From Fibrobacterota bacterium (GTDB taxonomy: Bacteria > Fibrobacterota > Fibrobacteria > UBA11236): a stretch of 64,000 bases of DNA. Shown here piece by piece: positions 25,436-33,992 of the stretch. The stretch spans positions 46,392-110,391 of the forward strand of contig JAQBPO010000066.1 in assembly GCA_028287465.1 (NCBI GenBank), written 5' to 3'. The translations under genes and the position numbers were made by a program. The first letter of the stretch is position 1; each line of letters opens with the position of its first letter. The notes under the pieces are model-generated. The model saw only the letters and a list, made by a program, of their open reading frames with translations, searched no databases and had not been told where the DNA came from.

Positions 25436-26290
25436 TCAGCGCTTGTTCTGGGGGTGGAGCAGGAGCACGTATTCCCCCCGCGGCGTGCGCTCGCGATAGT
25501 ATTCGCGCAGCTTGGCCGCCGTGTCCGACAGGAATTCCTCGAACTTCTTGGTTATCTCCCGCGCCAGCACCACATGCATGTCCGGTCCGAAGACTTCCGC
25601 GATCTCTTCCAGGAATTGCCGAACCTGGTGGGGGGAAACGTAGAAGATCAGGGTGGGGGCGTGCTGCTCTTCGCCGCCCCAGCGTTGCTTGAGGGTCTCC
25701 AGCTTGCGCAGGCGCTGGGCCGATTTCTTGGGCGGGAAGTTCTCGAACGCGAAGCGGTCCGTCGGGAGGCCCGAGGCCGTTACGGCCGCGACCATGGCGC
25801 AGGGGCCGGGAATGGGGTAGACCTTGATGCCTTCGGCCAGGGCGGCCTTGACCAGGTTGAAAGCGGGGTCGGCGATGCCGGGCGTGCCCGCATCGCAGAT
25901 GAGGGCCAGGCGCCCTCCTTCCTTGAGACGGTTTATGTAGCCCGGGGTGCGCTTCTCCTTGTTGAAGTCGTTGTAGCTCTCGCTGGGACGCGCGATCCCG
26001 TAATGGCCCAGCAGCACGCGGGAATGGCGGGTATCCTCGGCCAGGATCAGATCCGAGCCTTTCAGGATGCGCACGGCGCGATAGGTCATGTCCTCGAGAT
26101 TGCCGATGGGCGTGGCCACCAGGTATAGGCCGGGAGCCGGGGCGGAAAGGATGTCCACGGTTTCTTCCGTATCCGGCGCGTAATCCGTGTCGGCCGCTTC
26201 ATCATGGACGGATCCGGCAAGGGTTTCGTCCTCTTCTTCGGAGGCGGGGTTTTCGGACGGGAAACCGGAAGGATCTGGATTAGGGGGCAT
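25436..26290 (-). CDS. rsmI: 16S rRNA (cytidine1402-2'-O)-methyltransferase
   Basis: 284 residues. The tetrapyrrole-methylase fold carries the RsmI motifs GLYLVATPIGNLEDMTYRA, LILAEDTRHSRVLLGHYGI, ALICDAGTPGIADP and FYVSPHQVRQFLEE. The first 50 residues form an acidic, probably disordered extension not present in most RsmI proteins, and ATG 26290 has no clear ribosome site, so the real start could be internal. Methylates the ribose of C1402 in the ribosomal P site. Lies between a histone-deacetylase-family gene and lnt on one strand. Confidence 0.93.
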   Translation of the reverse strand: MPPNPDPSGFPSENPASEEEDETLAGSVHDEAADTDYAPDTEETVDILSAPAPGLYLVATPIGNLEDMTYRAVRILKGSDLILAEDTRHSRVLLGHYGIARPSESYNDFNKEKRTPGYINRLKEGGRLALICDAGTPGIADPAFNLVKAALAEGIKVYPIPGPCAMVAAVTASGLPTDRFAFENFPPKKSAQRLRKLETLKQRWGGEEQHAPTLIFYVSPHQVRQFLEEIAEVFGPDMHVVLAREITKKFEEFLSDTAAKLREYYRERTPRGEYVLLLHPQNKR

Positions 26291-26353
26291 GCCAGCGAAA
26301 GATACTAGTTCGCGCCGTGTTTGCCATGAGGGGAGGGACGCGGAACCCGAAGG

Positions 26354-27283
26354 TCAGGCTTTTGGTTCGGCTCCCGAACCGGGGACCGAGAGCAGTTCTT
26401 CCAGATGGGCCGCCACGCCATCGGCCAATCCTTCCGGGTTATATCCTCCCTCCAGCAGGGAAACCACCTTTCCGCCGCCGGCGATCCCGGCCAATCGGGT
26501 GGCCATGCGGGTCATGCGCCGGAAGGCATCGTCCCCGATCCGGAAATCCCCCAGGAAATCGTCTTTGCGGCTGTCGAAACCGGCGGAAATAAGGACCAGG
26601 TCCGGCTGGAAGGCTTCCGCGGCGGGCAAGAGTTTTTCATCCCATGCGGTCAGGATGTCCCGGTCCCGGGCGCCCGCGCCCAGGTCCACATTGATGGTAT
26701 AGCCTTTACCCGCGCCCGCGCCCTGGCGGAACGGATTCCCGGTGCCGGGGTAGGCGTTCCATTTATGCGTGGAAAAGAACAGGACCGAAGGGTCCTCGTA
26801 AAAGGCTTCTTCCGTGGCGTTGCCGTGGTGGTAATCCCAATCGATGATGAGGATCCGCGCGCAGCCGTGCTTCCGTTGCGCGTAACGGGCGGCGATCGCC
26901 ACGTTGTTATAGAAGCAGAAGCCCTCCTCCGCTCCGGTATCATGCGCATGGTGCCCGGGGGGCCGCACCGCGCAGAATGCGTTCGCGACTTCCCCGCCGC
27001 ATACCGCATCGACGGCCGCCATGGCGCCCGCGACGGCCAAGGCGGCGATAGGACCGGTGACCGGAATGGCTTTGACGCGTTCGATGTGGCGGGCGGAATG
27101 GACGGCGGTTATGGCCGCGAATGGATCCGGGACCGGCGCTATCGGCAGGAAATGCTTCCGCAGTCCGGTTTCATCCAGTTTGCGGGCGATGGCGCGGAGC
27201 CTGGAAGGGGATTCCGGGTGACCGGCCTCAAGAATATGGTCGAGGAACCGTTCGTCGAAAACCAGGCCGGAATGGGAATCCAT
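26354..27283 (-). CDS. Histone deacetylase family (acetoin utilisation/acetylpolyamine-type) hydrolase
   Basis: 309-residue zinc hydrolase of the HDAC superfamily. Motifs: FDERFLDHILEAGHPESPSRL at the start, AVRPPGHHA, GFCFYNNVAIAA, zinc ligands in IIDWDYHHGN, FSTHKW, and the third ligand Asp in LISAGFDSRKDD; closing LEGGYN. Bacterial members remove acetyl groups from lysine or polyamines; target unknown. Ends 63 bases before rsmI and starts 22 bases after the PorU-like stop, so probably the same transcript. Start ATG 27283 fits the family N-terminus. Confidence 0.92.
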   Translation of the reverse strand: MDSHSGLVFDERFLDHILEAGHPESPSRLRAIARKLDETGLRKHFLPIAPVPDPFAAITAVHSARHIERVKAIPVTGPIAALAVAGAMAAVDAVCGGEVANAFCAVRPPGHHAHDTGAEEGFCFYNNVAIAARYAQRKHGCARILIIDWDYHHGNATEEAFYEDPSVLFFSTHKWNAYPGTGNPFRQGAGAGKGYTINVDLGAGARDRDILTAWDEKLLPAAEAFQPDLVLISAGFDSRKDDFLGDFRIGDDAFRRMTRMATRLAGIAGGGKVVSLLEGGYNPEGLADGVAAHLEELLSVPGSGAEPKA

Positions 27284-27305
27284 GGCCGTACAATCTACAA
27301 AGGAC

Positions 27306-30300
27306 CTACTTGCGCTGTTTCTTGAACAGCTTGAAGATCTTCGAGGTTTCCTTGCTCCCGGACTTGGCCGTCACCTTGAGGAAATAAAGACCGTTGGCCA
27401 CGTTGTTGCCCGATTCCGCCCTGCCGTCCCAGACCACTTCCTGATAGCCCACCACGTTCCGCTGACCCAGGGATCGGACCATCCGTCCCGCGCGCGAATA
27501 GACCTTCAGATCCACCTTGTCGCAGTAATCCGTGAGGCTGTAGACGAATACGGCGGTATCCGCGAAGGGATTGGGGTAACTCCCCAAATCCCGTATCTTC
27601 AGGTCGTCGCCCATGCGGTACACGAGGGTGCGCTTGGCCAGGTTGCCGGAAATGTCCCGTGCGGTGATGGTTATGGAATCCCGTTGCGACAGGTTGTCGG
27701 GAAGGAAGTTCATCCGCGCGAGGGTCGGGAAGGCATCCCCCTTTTCCGCGGCGTGGTTGGCGCTGTCCAGGGCCTGCTTCCGGCTGGCCAGCACCGGTGG
27801 GTGCAGGGCGAGGTCGATGCCTTCACCATCGCGCATGACCACGTCGATGGCCGTATGCAGGGGTACGTAATCATCCATCAACAAGGCCTGGCCGCGGCTG
27901 CTCAATTGGATCAAGGGTGGCGAAACATCCTTGTTCTTGAGGAGGGCGTAGACGCCGCTTTTGAATCCGGATCCGATGCGAAGATCCGCGCGGGAATCGA
28001 GGGTGTCCAGTTTGATCCAGGTCTGGCCGTCCGATTCCCGGAAATGCCAGGCGGGAAGGATGCTTGCGCCCGCTCCCGAGCCGGCCTTGGCCGCGGATTT
28101 CGGGAATGCGGCCATGGACCTGCCGTGCACCAAGGCGTCGGCGGCAAGTCCGGGCGCCTGGATGCGGAACGCGTTGATGGGCAGGGAACCCCCGGCCGGC
28201 GACAGATGCGGGGGCAGGGCGGTAACGGGGACGTTTTCGGCGAAGACGCGGATGGGCCTGGGTCCGGACGCCGGCAGCGCCAGGAAATCGCCGAGCGAAT
28301 CAAGCTGCATGGTGTCGGCCGGTGTCGAGAGTACCCGGGTCGCTATATGGAACACGGTATCCTGGGATCGGCCGGCCACCGCCAATTCCCCGTCCCGTGA
28401 AGGGATCAAGGAAGCCCGCAGGCGTTTGCCCGAAGCCATGGTGTCGGCCAAGGTGAAGAAAAGGGAGTCGACCGCGCCGAACCCGAGCTTTCCTGGGTAG
28501 GCGGCCGTATCCGTCACGGGCAGTGGGCTCTCGGTATCGCGGGTCAGGGAAACCTTGAAGCCTTGCGCCGTACCGAATCCCTTATTGTGGATCGCCACCC
28601 AGACCCCGAGCTTGTCCTGGACGGGAAGGCGCATTGCCCTCGGGGGCAGTTCCAGGCGGGGCAGTTCTGATAACGGCAGGGAATAGGTCCGCGAACTGAG
28701 ATTGGAAATGACCTGCGCCGGATCCCCTTGGGCATCCAGTACCTGGACATTGAGCCGGAACGCCAGGTAGACGCGCGGACCCGCCAGATCGAATGCCGGA
28801 ACGTCCAGCATCACCTTGGAAACCGTGCTCAAATGGATGCCGTCATCGCTGCGAAGGCCGTTCTGGTTGTCGCCGGGAAACAAGGGCGCTGCGTCCCCGC
28901 CGACGACGAAAGAGGCGACTCCGCCGGCGAAGGAGGTCTTGGCATAGGCCGTGTTGAGTTTCAGGGTGATGCGGACGGAATCGCCCGGGGCCGCGAGGGC
29001 GGGCTCGATGGCGACCGAATCGATGAGCCAATCCAAGGTCGAGAACGGAGCGGAGAGGACCCTTGCCTGCTTCTCGTTCCAATAATGGATGAGCACCTTG
29101 CCGTTCTGGATTCCCCCTGGCTTGATCGCAAACACCTTCTTCAAGGAAAGGCCGCTTCCCGACACCTTGAGGGAGGCATTGCTTTCCGTGGAATCCCCGA
29201 AAAGGACCGTGGCGACCGCATCGCCCGACTCCATCGCCAGCTTGGTCCCCTGGGCTTCGAGGGTGGCGCCGCCGGCGAGCGCCTGGGGGGCCAGGGAAAG
29301 GGTTCCCTCCTTGCGCGGAAAGGAAACCCCGAGCGCAGGGTCGCCGAGCAGGTTGAATTCGGCCAGGATGGGTTGGAAGACATCGCCCGTGCGGAGCTTG
29401 ACCATGGTTTCGGCCTGGGTGGTGATGGCTCCGATGGTGGCATAGCCGTTGCCCGTGGCCGCTTTCAGGATTTCGGCGGAAAGGGCTTCGCCCGCCAGGT
29501 TGGAGATGTACCCGGCGGCCCCGTAAAAACCGGCGGCACCCCCTTTTTGCATCCGGACCATCTCCTCGCCCAGGGATCGGGCCGAGAGATCCTCGAAGAA
29601 TCCGGTCAGGCAAGTCACCGAGGAGACCAGAGGAATGGGATAGTCGCCCTTGAGCTTGCCTTCGTCAATGGCCTTGAGGGTGAGCACTCCCGCGTCCGAC
29701 CAGACCGCGCCACCGCCGTGCCCGACGAAGCTCACCAGGTTGAAGCCGGAATCGAGCTGGTCGAAGAAGTCCGCCCGTTGGGCCGCGCTCTTGTAATGGG
29801 GAGAGCCGGGGAACAGATCCACGCGGGAATATTGGCGATCGTTCGCCGTGGCGATCCCCTGGAGCAGGTAATTCTGGGCCGTGAAGGAGGATTCGAACCC
29901 GGAGATCAGCAGGGCCTTGTTGCTCCAATGGCCTTGAGGTCTTGCGGTTTCCAGGGTCAGGGTCTTATGCACCACGTTCGAGAGCTGCTGCCTGTCGCCG
30001 GCGGGGATGCGGCCGACGAAGAGATCGGCGATGTCGTCGTCCCCGGAAACCTTCGCGAAATAATCGTCGTTGGCCGCAACGCCCCAACCGCGGATATTGA
30101 CGGGGTGGAAGGGGACTATGGTTTCCCCGCGCTTTTCGAACCCTTGGGACGCGTCCCCGACAAGCACCAGGTAAGCCGGCGCGGGCCTGGCCCAGTTCTT
30201 ATAGGCGTATGCGACGAAGCGGCGGATGTCGGCCGGATCCATGCTGCCGTCGCCGAAGGCCTGGTAGATGTGCCGCGCCAATACCACGCGGGTGCGCATG

Positions 30301-32177
30301 CCCTGCTTGGCTCGGAATTCCACGAGGGAGTCGAGGGCCTTTCCGAGCAACTCCTTCTGGGTTATCACCAGATAGTCCGCGCCTTGGGACGTGGAGGTCA
30401 GGTCGTCCAGGGTGTCCAGGGACAACAAGGGCGTTTCGCGTTTGTCCGCGGCGCAGGCGATGTATTGGGTCGGCCCGGCCAAGGTGTCCAGGAAGGACAA
30501 TTGGCGCCCTTGGCTTCCCGATCCGATCCGGAAGTTGGTGAGCTTACGGCCCTGCTTGTCCCAAAGGCTCATGTCCTCGCCCGAAAGACCGGTCAAGGTG
30601 AAAAGCTTGAGGCCGGTGCTGTCCCGGAAGGAATTGTTGAAGGTGAGCTTGCCGTCCAGCATGGCGTAGGTGGCCGGGAACTCCAGGTCGATGGAGTTGA
30701 GGTACGCATCCTGGTTCTCGACCAATTGCCCGTCCGTGGTCCTCAGGTCGTTCACCTTCTGGATCACCAGCACGTTCTTGCCGGCCTTGAGCACGGAAGG
30801 ATTGAGGATCGGAGAGACCCAGGTATAGGATTCCTGGCCTTCCCAGACCGCATCATGCTCGACGCCGCCCACCAGGGAGATGTCCGAACCGTTCAGCAGG
30901 AATTTCAGATGGTGATCCGGATCGGCCTTGGGATTGTTGGTGATGCCTTTCAGGTTGACGGTGATCCTCACGGTGCCGTTGCCCGCCGCCTCCACCTGGC
31001 CTCCAACCGCGGCGACGGACGGATTGAAGTTCAGGGTGAAGGGGATTTCCACCAGGTCCTTTTCAGCCCCGATCCTCTTCCAGACCCAGAAATCCGTCAG
31101 CTCCGTTTCCTGAACCCGGGCGCCGAGATCCACGACCTCTTCCGCCGAGGTGCTGCCTATGCGAAGGATTTCGAGGTCCTCTTCGAGGTGAGCGCGCGCC
31201 CTGAACGGCAGGGCCTGGGATGCGTTCGCGGGGAAGGAGGGAACCAGCCCGCCGGTGCGCGATGCGACGGGAACCGCGGGAGCGCGCAATCCCAGCCGCC
31301 CGCCTTCCCAGACCAGTATGAAAACCGCCCTCGTGGTATAGTAGGAGTTGTAGGTGTTCTGCCCGGCCGCGCGCTTGCCGATGAATTCGATGTAGTCGGC
31401 CCGATCCCAACGCCCATCCTCCTCGCCGCGGATGTACATGGGGACCTCGCGCCCATCCTGGTAGAGATGCATGTGCCGGGGATCGATGGACGAAAGCGGC
31501 ACGCCCGCCTTGGCCAGGGTGTCGTAGGGCAGCATTTCGATGTTCTCGTCCAAGGTCCGGATGACGAGTCTCTGCTTGGCCAGGAAGGCTCCCGCCGAAG
31601 GACCGTCCCCTCCGTTCTTGGCGAGGACGGCCGCCGGTGCGCTTCGGAAGGAGCGCGACTGCGCGTAGTTGATGATCCAGCCCTGGAGGTGCCGTTCGGA
31701 AGGGGAGGCTTCCGGCGGGGCGAAAGCGGGACGGTACGGAGGCTGGCCCGAAGCCTTGCGGAACGTAACGCGGATGCGCGCGGAGGAGGCGGGGGAGGGG
31801 CTTCCGGCGGAACCTCCGGCGGGATTGAAGGTCAAGGCGGCGACGGCCACGTCGCGGAAAAGGGCCGGCTTGGATACAGACAGGGATCCCGACGAAGGCC
31901 GGGATGATTCCAAGCCCGCTTCGGCGGCATTGCCGGGCGGAACGGCAAAGGCCAGGGTGCGGATGCCGCCCCCATCGGATGGTTTCGCATTCCGCCAGTT
32001 CAGGATCATTCCGGTTGCGTCCGACGTTTCCACCTGCCATTCGCCTTCGAAGGGTGCGCCGGCGGGTTCGATCGCGGAACGGGCACCCGCCAGGGCGCTG
32101 ATCGGTAGCAAGGTGATGAGCCAGAGGAGGGCCGCGGAAGTCCGCAGGCGCGTGGTAGGACGTAACGGTCGATTCAT
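27306..32177 (-). CDS. porU: Giant C25 (gingipain/PorU-type) peptidase with C-terminal sorting-like domain
   Basis: 1623 residues from ATG 32177, which overlaps the stop of the upstream gene (ATGA); the frame continues to 32408 but without a signal. Signal peptide core LLWLITLLPISALAG. N-terminal beta domains (about 100-500) match the PorU-type prodomain. The C25 catalytic domain (about 560-930) has His820 in FVGHGGG and Cys856 in SSVTCLTG. After it come several CARDB/Ig-like beta domains (about 1000-1500), longer than usual PorU. The end (about 1525-1623) reads YPNPFADTAVF...WDG...NGLYFLKVTAKSG, a type A/FlgD-like C-terminal domain. PorU is the sortase of type IX secretion; a secreted protease is the alternative. 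Confidence 0.85.
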   Translation of the reverse strand: MNRPLRPTTRLRTSAALLWLITLLPISALAGARSAIEPAGAPFEGEWQVETSDATGMILNWRNAKPSDGGGIRTLAFAVPPGNAAEAGLESSRPSSGSLSVSKPALFRDVAVAALTFNPAGGSAGSPSPASSARIRVTFRKASGQPPYRPAFAPPEASPSERHLQGWIINYAQSRSFRSAPAAVLAKNGGDGPSAGAFLAKQRLVIRTLDENIEMLPYDTLAKAGVPLSSIDPRHMHLYQDGREVPMYIRGEEDGRWDRADYIEFIGKRAAGQNTYNSYYTTRAVFILVWEGGRLGLRAPAVPVASRTGGLVPSFPANASQALPFRARAHLEEDLEILRIGSTSAEEVVDLGARVQETELTDFWVWKRIGAEKDLVEIPFTLNFNPSVAAVGGQVEAAGNGTVRITVNLKGITNNPKADPDHHLKFLLNGSDISLVGGVEHDAVWEGQESYTWVSPILNPSVLKAGKNVLVIQKVNDLRTTDGQLVENQDAYLNSIDLEFPATYAMLDGKLTFNNSFRDSTGLKLFTLTGLSGEDMSLWDKQGRKLTNFRIGSGSQGRQLSFLDTLAGPTQYIACAADKRETPLLSLDTLDDLTSTSQGADYLVITQKELLGKALDSLVEFRAKQGMRTRVVLARHIYQAFGDGSMDPADIRRFVAYAYKNWARPAPAYLVLVGDASQGFEKRGETIVPFHPVNIRGWGVAANDDYFAKVSGDDDIADLFVGRIPAGDRQQLSNVVHKTLTLETARPQGHWSNKALLISGFESSFTAQNYLLQGIATANDRQYSRVDLFPGSPHYKSAAQRADFFDQLDSGFNLVSFVGHGGGAVWSDAGVLTLKAIDEGKLKGDYPIPLVSSVTCLTGFFEDLSARSLGEEMVRMQKGGAAGFYGAAGYISNLAGEALSAEILKAATGNGYATIGAITTQAETMVKLRTGDVFQPILAEFNLLGDPALGVSFPRKEGTLSLAPQALAGGATLEAQGTKLAMESGDAVATVLFGDSTESNASLKVSGSGLSLKKVFAIKPGGIQNGKVLIHYWNEKQARVLSAPFSTLDWLIDSVAIEPALAAPGDSVRITLKLNTAYAKTSFAGGVASFVVGGDAAPLFPGDNQNGLRSDDGIHLSTVSKVMLDVPAFDLAGPRVYLAFRLNVQVLDAQGDPAQVISNLSSRTYSLPLSELPRLELPPRAMRLPVQDKLGVWVAIHNKGFGTAQGFKVSLTRDTESPLPVTDTAAYPGKLGFGAVDSLFFTLADTMASGKRLRASLIPSRDGELAVAGRSQDTVFHIATRVLSTPADTMQLDSLGDFLALPASGPRPIRVFAENVPVTALPPHLSPAGGSLPINAFRIQAPGLAADALVHGRSMAAFPKSAAKAGSGAGASILPAWHFRESDGQTWIKLDTLDSRADLRIGSGFKSGVYALLKNKDVSPPLIQLSSRGQALLMDDYVPLHTAIDVVMRDGEGIDLALHPPVLASRKQALDSANHAAEKGDAFPTLARMNFLPDNLSQRDSITITARDISGNLAKRTLVYRMGDDLKIRDLGSYPNPFADTAVFVYSLTDYCDKVDLKVYSRAGRMVRSLGQRNVVGYQEVVWDGRAESGNNVANGLYFLKVTAKSGSKETSKIFKLFKKQRK

Positions 32178-32971
32178 GGATTCACCCGGTAGAAGCCCTT
32201 GCAGCCGAGGGATTGCATCAACCCCGTATGGGATTCCTCGAAGCTCTCGGTGCCCACGACGCAGAAAAGCGCTTGCACCGTATCGCCGGGAGGATGTTGT
32301 TCCAGGGTCAGGGAATCCCTTTGCACGGAATGCCCGAAGATGGTGGTGCAGGGATCTTCGGTTCCATCCGATCCTCTGGGGAGGCATCCGGCCTGCTTGA
32401 TCGCCCAATCCGATTTCGATTTCTCGTAGTAGTAAAAGCGGATGCTCACGCCCGGGTCGCTGCTGGTCTGGACTTCCATGTTCAACGTACGGCCGTCATA
32501 GAAAGCGCCCGAGGAGGGCGCGTTGATGGTCAGGGAGGGCGTGATACTGATGGAATCGGCGACAAGGGTGTCGCCGTACAGCTTCTGGCCCGTAGCCTCG
32601 ACGAGAACGGCGCGTACCGCGAAGTAGAGGGTGTAGGGGCGGGTGGTATCCGATAACGGGAGGATGACGTGCTGCGAGTCTTCGGCCGCTTGGGTGTAAA
32701 CCGCGTGCTTCAGGGAATCCCGGTTGAAGCTTTGATAGATTTCGAAGACCGAAGCCTTGGCTTCCGAGGGGTAGTCCCATGCCAGGTAGATGCCCGGGGA
32801 CCGCAGTTCCGGATCCTTGATTTTCAGCTGGATATCCGTGAACACCGCCGAGGGCAGGCTGGGAGGTTCATGCTTTTGCGAGCAGTAGAAACCCTGGCAG
32901 ATCATGGCGGCGCCCGAAAGCGCCAATGCCTTTACCAGCCGGTTGGAAGGGTGGACGGAAGGGTTAGGCAT
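32174..32971 (-). CDS. Secreted or lipid-anchored beta-rich protein upstream of porU
   Basis: 265 residues with an N-terminal hydrophobic segment (LVKALALSGAAMICQGFYC) containing two cysteines; the lipobox fit is poor, so Sec signal versus lipoprotein is open. Residues about 35-140 look like a fibronectin-III-type domain (IQLKIKDPELRSPGIYLAWDYP ... YTLYFAVRAVLVEA, with strands between); the second half is another beta domain with paired cysteines (GCLPRGS, EDPCTT, FCVVGTE, LGCKGFY). It is coupled by ATGA overlap to the PorU-like gene, so a partner in surface export or processing is plausible. Divergent from cmk. Confidence 0.7.
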   Translation of the reverse strand: MPNPSVHPSNRLVKALALSGAAMICQGFYCSQKHEPPSLPSAVFTDIQLKIKDPELRSPGIYLAWDYPSEAKASVFEIYQSFNRDSLKHAVYTQAAEDSQHVILPLSDTTRPYTLYFAVRAVLVEATGQKLYGDTLVADSISITPSLTINAPSSGAFYDGRTLNMEVQTSSDPGVSIRFYYYEKSKSDWAIKQAGCLPRGSDGTEDPCTTIFGHSVQRDSLTLEQHPPGDTVQALFCVVGTESFEESHTGLMQSLGCKGFYRVNP

Positions 32972-33096
32972 CTATAGGGGTGGTTCCATGTATGTCCAGG
33001 CTTGGCCCGGACCTTTGGGTTTTTGTCGAATTATATCCCAATGGGGTGGAACGATGCCATACTTGGGCCATTTTCCTAGCTTTTTTTAAGCAAAAA

Positions 33097-33786
33097 ATGG
33101 AAAAGCCCCCTCCCGGACATTATATCGTCGCCATCGATGGCGTAAGCGGCTCAGGCAAAAGCAGCACGGCGAAAACCGTCGCGGCCCGCTTGGGTATCCT
33201 GCACCTGGATACCGGGGCCATGTACCGGGCGGTTACCTTCCTGGCCTTGGAAAAGGGATTCAGTCCGGTCCAAACGGTCGAAATTGCGGATATGGTGGAG
33301 GGATTGGACTGGCACGCGGATGCCAAAGGCAAACTGACCGTAGACGGCCGGGACCTCAGCGGGAACATCCGCACCTCCGCCGTAACGGCCGCGGTTTCCG
33401 ATTACGCCCGGATCCCGGAGGTGCGGCATGCCCTGGTGCCCGTCCAACGCCGCATCGGCATGCGGCAACCCGCCGTCGTGGAGGGCAGGGACATGGCCAC
33501 CGTGGTCTTTCCCGACGCGCGCTTCAAATTCTTCATGGATGCCAGTCCAGAGGTCCGCGCGGAACGCCGGGTCCGGGAGCTGGTTTCCATGAATCTGCCC
33601 GGGGACTATGCCGAAGTCCTCAAGAACCTTTCCGAGCGCGATTCCAAGGATTCGGGACGGGAGCACAGCCCCTTGGTCCTGGCCCCGGACGCCGAGGTTA
33701 TCGACACCAGCGGGTTAACATTCGAGGGACAAGTTGCTATCATAGTCGACCACGTTCTGAAAAGCCTACCCTCCCTTACCAAATAG
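33097..33786 (+). CDS. cmk: Cytidylate kinase
   Basis: Phosphorylates CMP and dCMP. 229 residues from ATG 33097; the frame begins at 32980 but homology begins right after MEKPPPGHY. P-loop IDGVSGSGKSSTAK, substrate motif LDTGAMYRAVTF, VEGRDMATVVFPDA (Met where Ile is usual) and the lid RDSKDSGREHSPL. Upstream is an A-rich stretch (AAGCAAAAA) rather than a normal ribosome site. As in many bacteria it precedes rpsA, here with a 206-base structured gap. Confidence 0.95.
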   Translation: MEKPPPGHYIVAIDGVSGSGKSSTAKTVAARLGILHLDTGAMYRAVTFLALEKGFSPVQTVEIADMVEGLDWHADAKGKLTVDGRDLSGNIRTSAVTAAVSDYARIPEVRHALVPVQRRIGMRQPAVVEGRDMATVVFPDARFKFFMDASPEVRAERRVRELVSMNLPGDYAEVLKNLSERDSKDSGREHSPLVLAPDAEVIDTSGLTFEGQVAIIVDHVLKSLPSLTK

Positions 33787-33992
33787 GCCGGGGGATTACG
33801 GGCTTCCCGGTACCGCTTCCGAGCGGACTGGAACTCAGGACGGGATCGGTCGCGTAGGCAGCCTTTTCCGGGGTCCGGAAATCAACCCGCCGCGCAGGCC
33901 AAGTCTACCGCTCCGGTTGGACCAGCTCCAATCGGGAACCCCGCGAGGGGCCCCCAAATCCGGCGGCGATGACTCAAGGAGAATCCAAGCAC
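33787..33992 (+). promoter_or_regulatory. Structured leader of rpsA
   Basis: 206 bases without a gene. Three hairpins can be drawn: TTTCCGG/CCGGAAA with a three-base loop (33865-33881), TTGGA/TCCAA (33917-33931) and CCCC-GCGA-GGGG with a GNRA-type loop (33939-33950). In several bacteria S1 represses its own mRNA through a folded leader; these hairpins could do that here. Pairings are seen; function inferred. No convincing promoter was found. Confidence 0.35.

Noticed and set aside
28728..31907. 1059-codon open frame antisense to the PorU-like gene
   Set aside because: Same reasoning: no family motif and composition typical of an antisense shadow.
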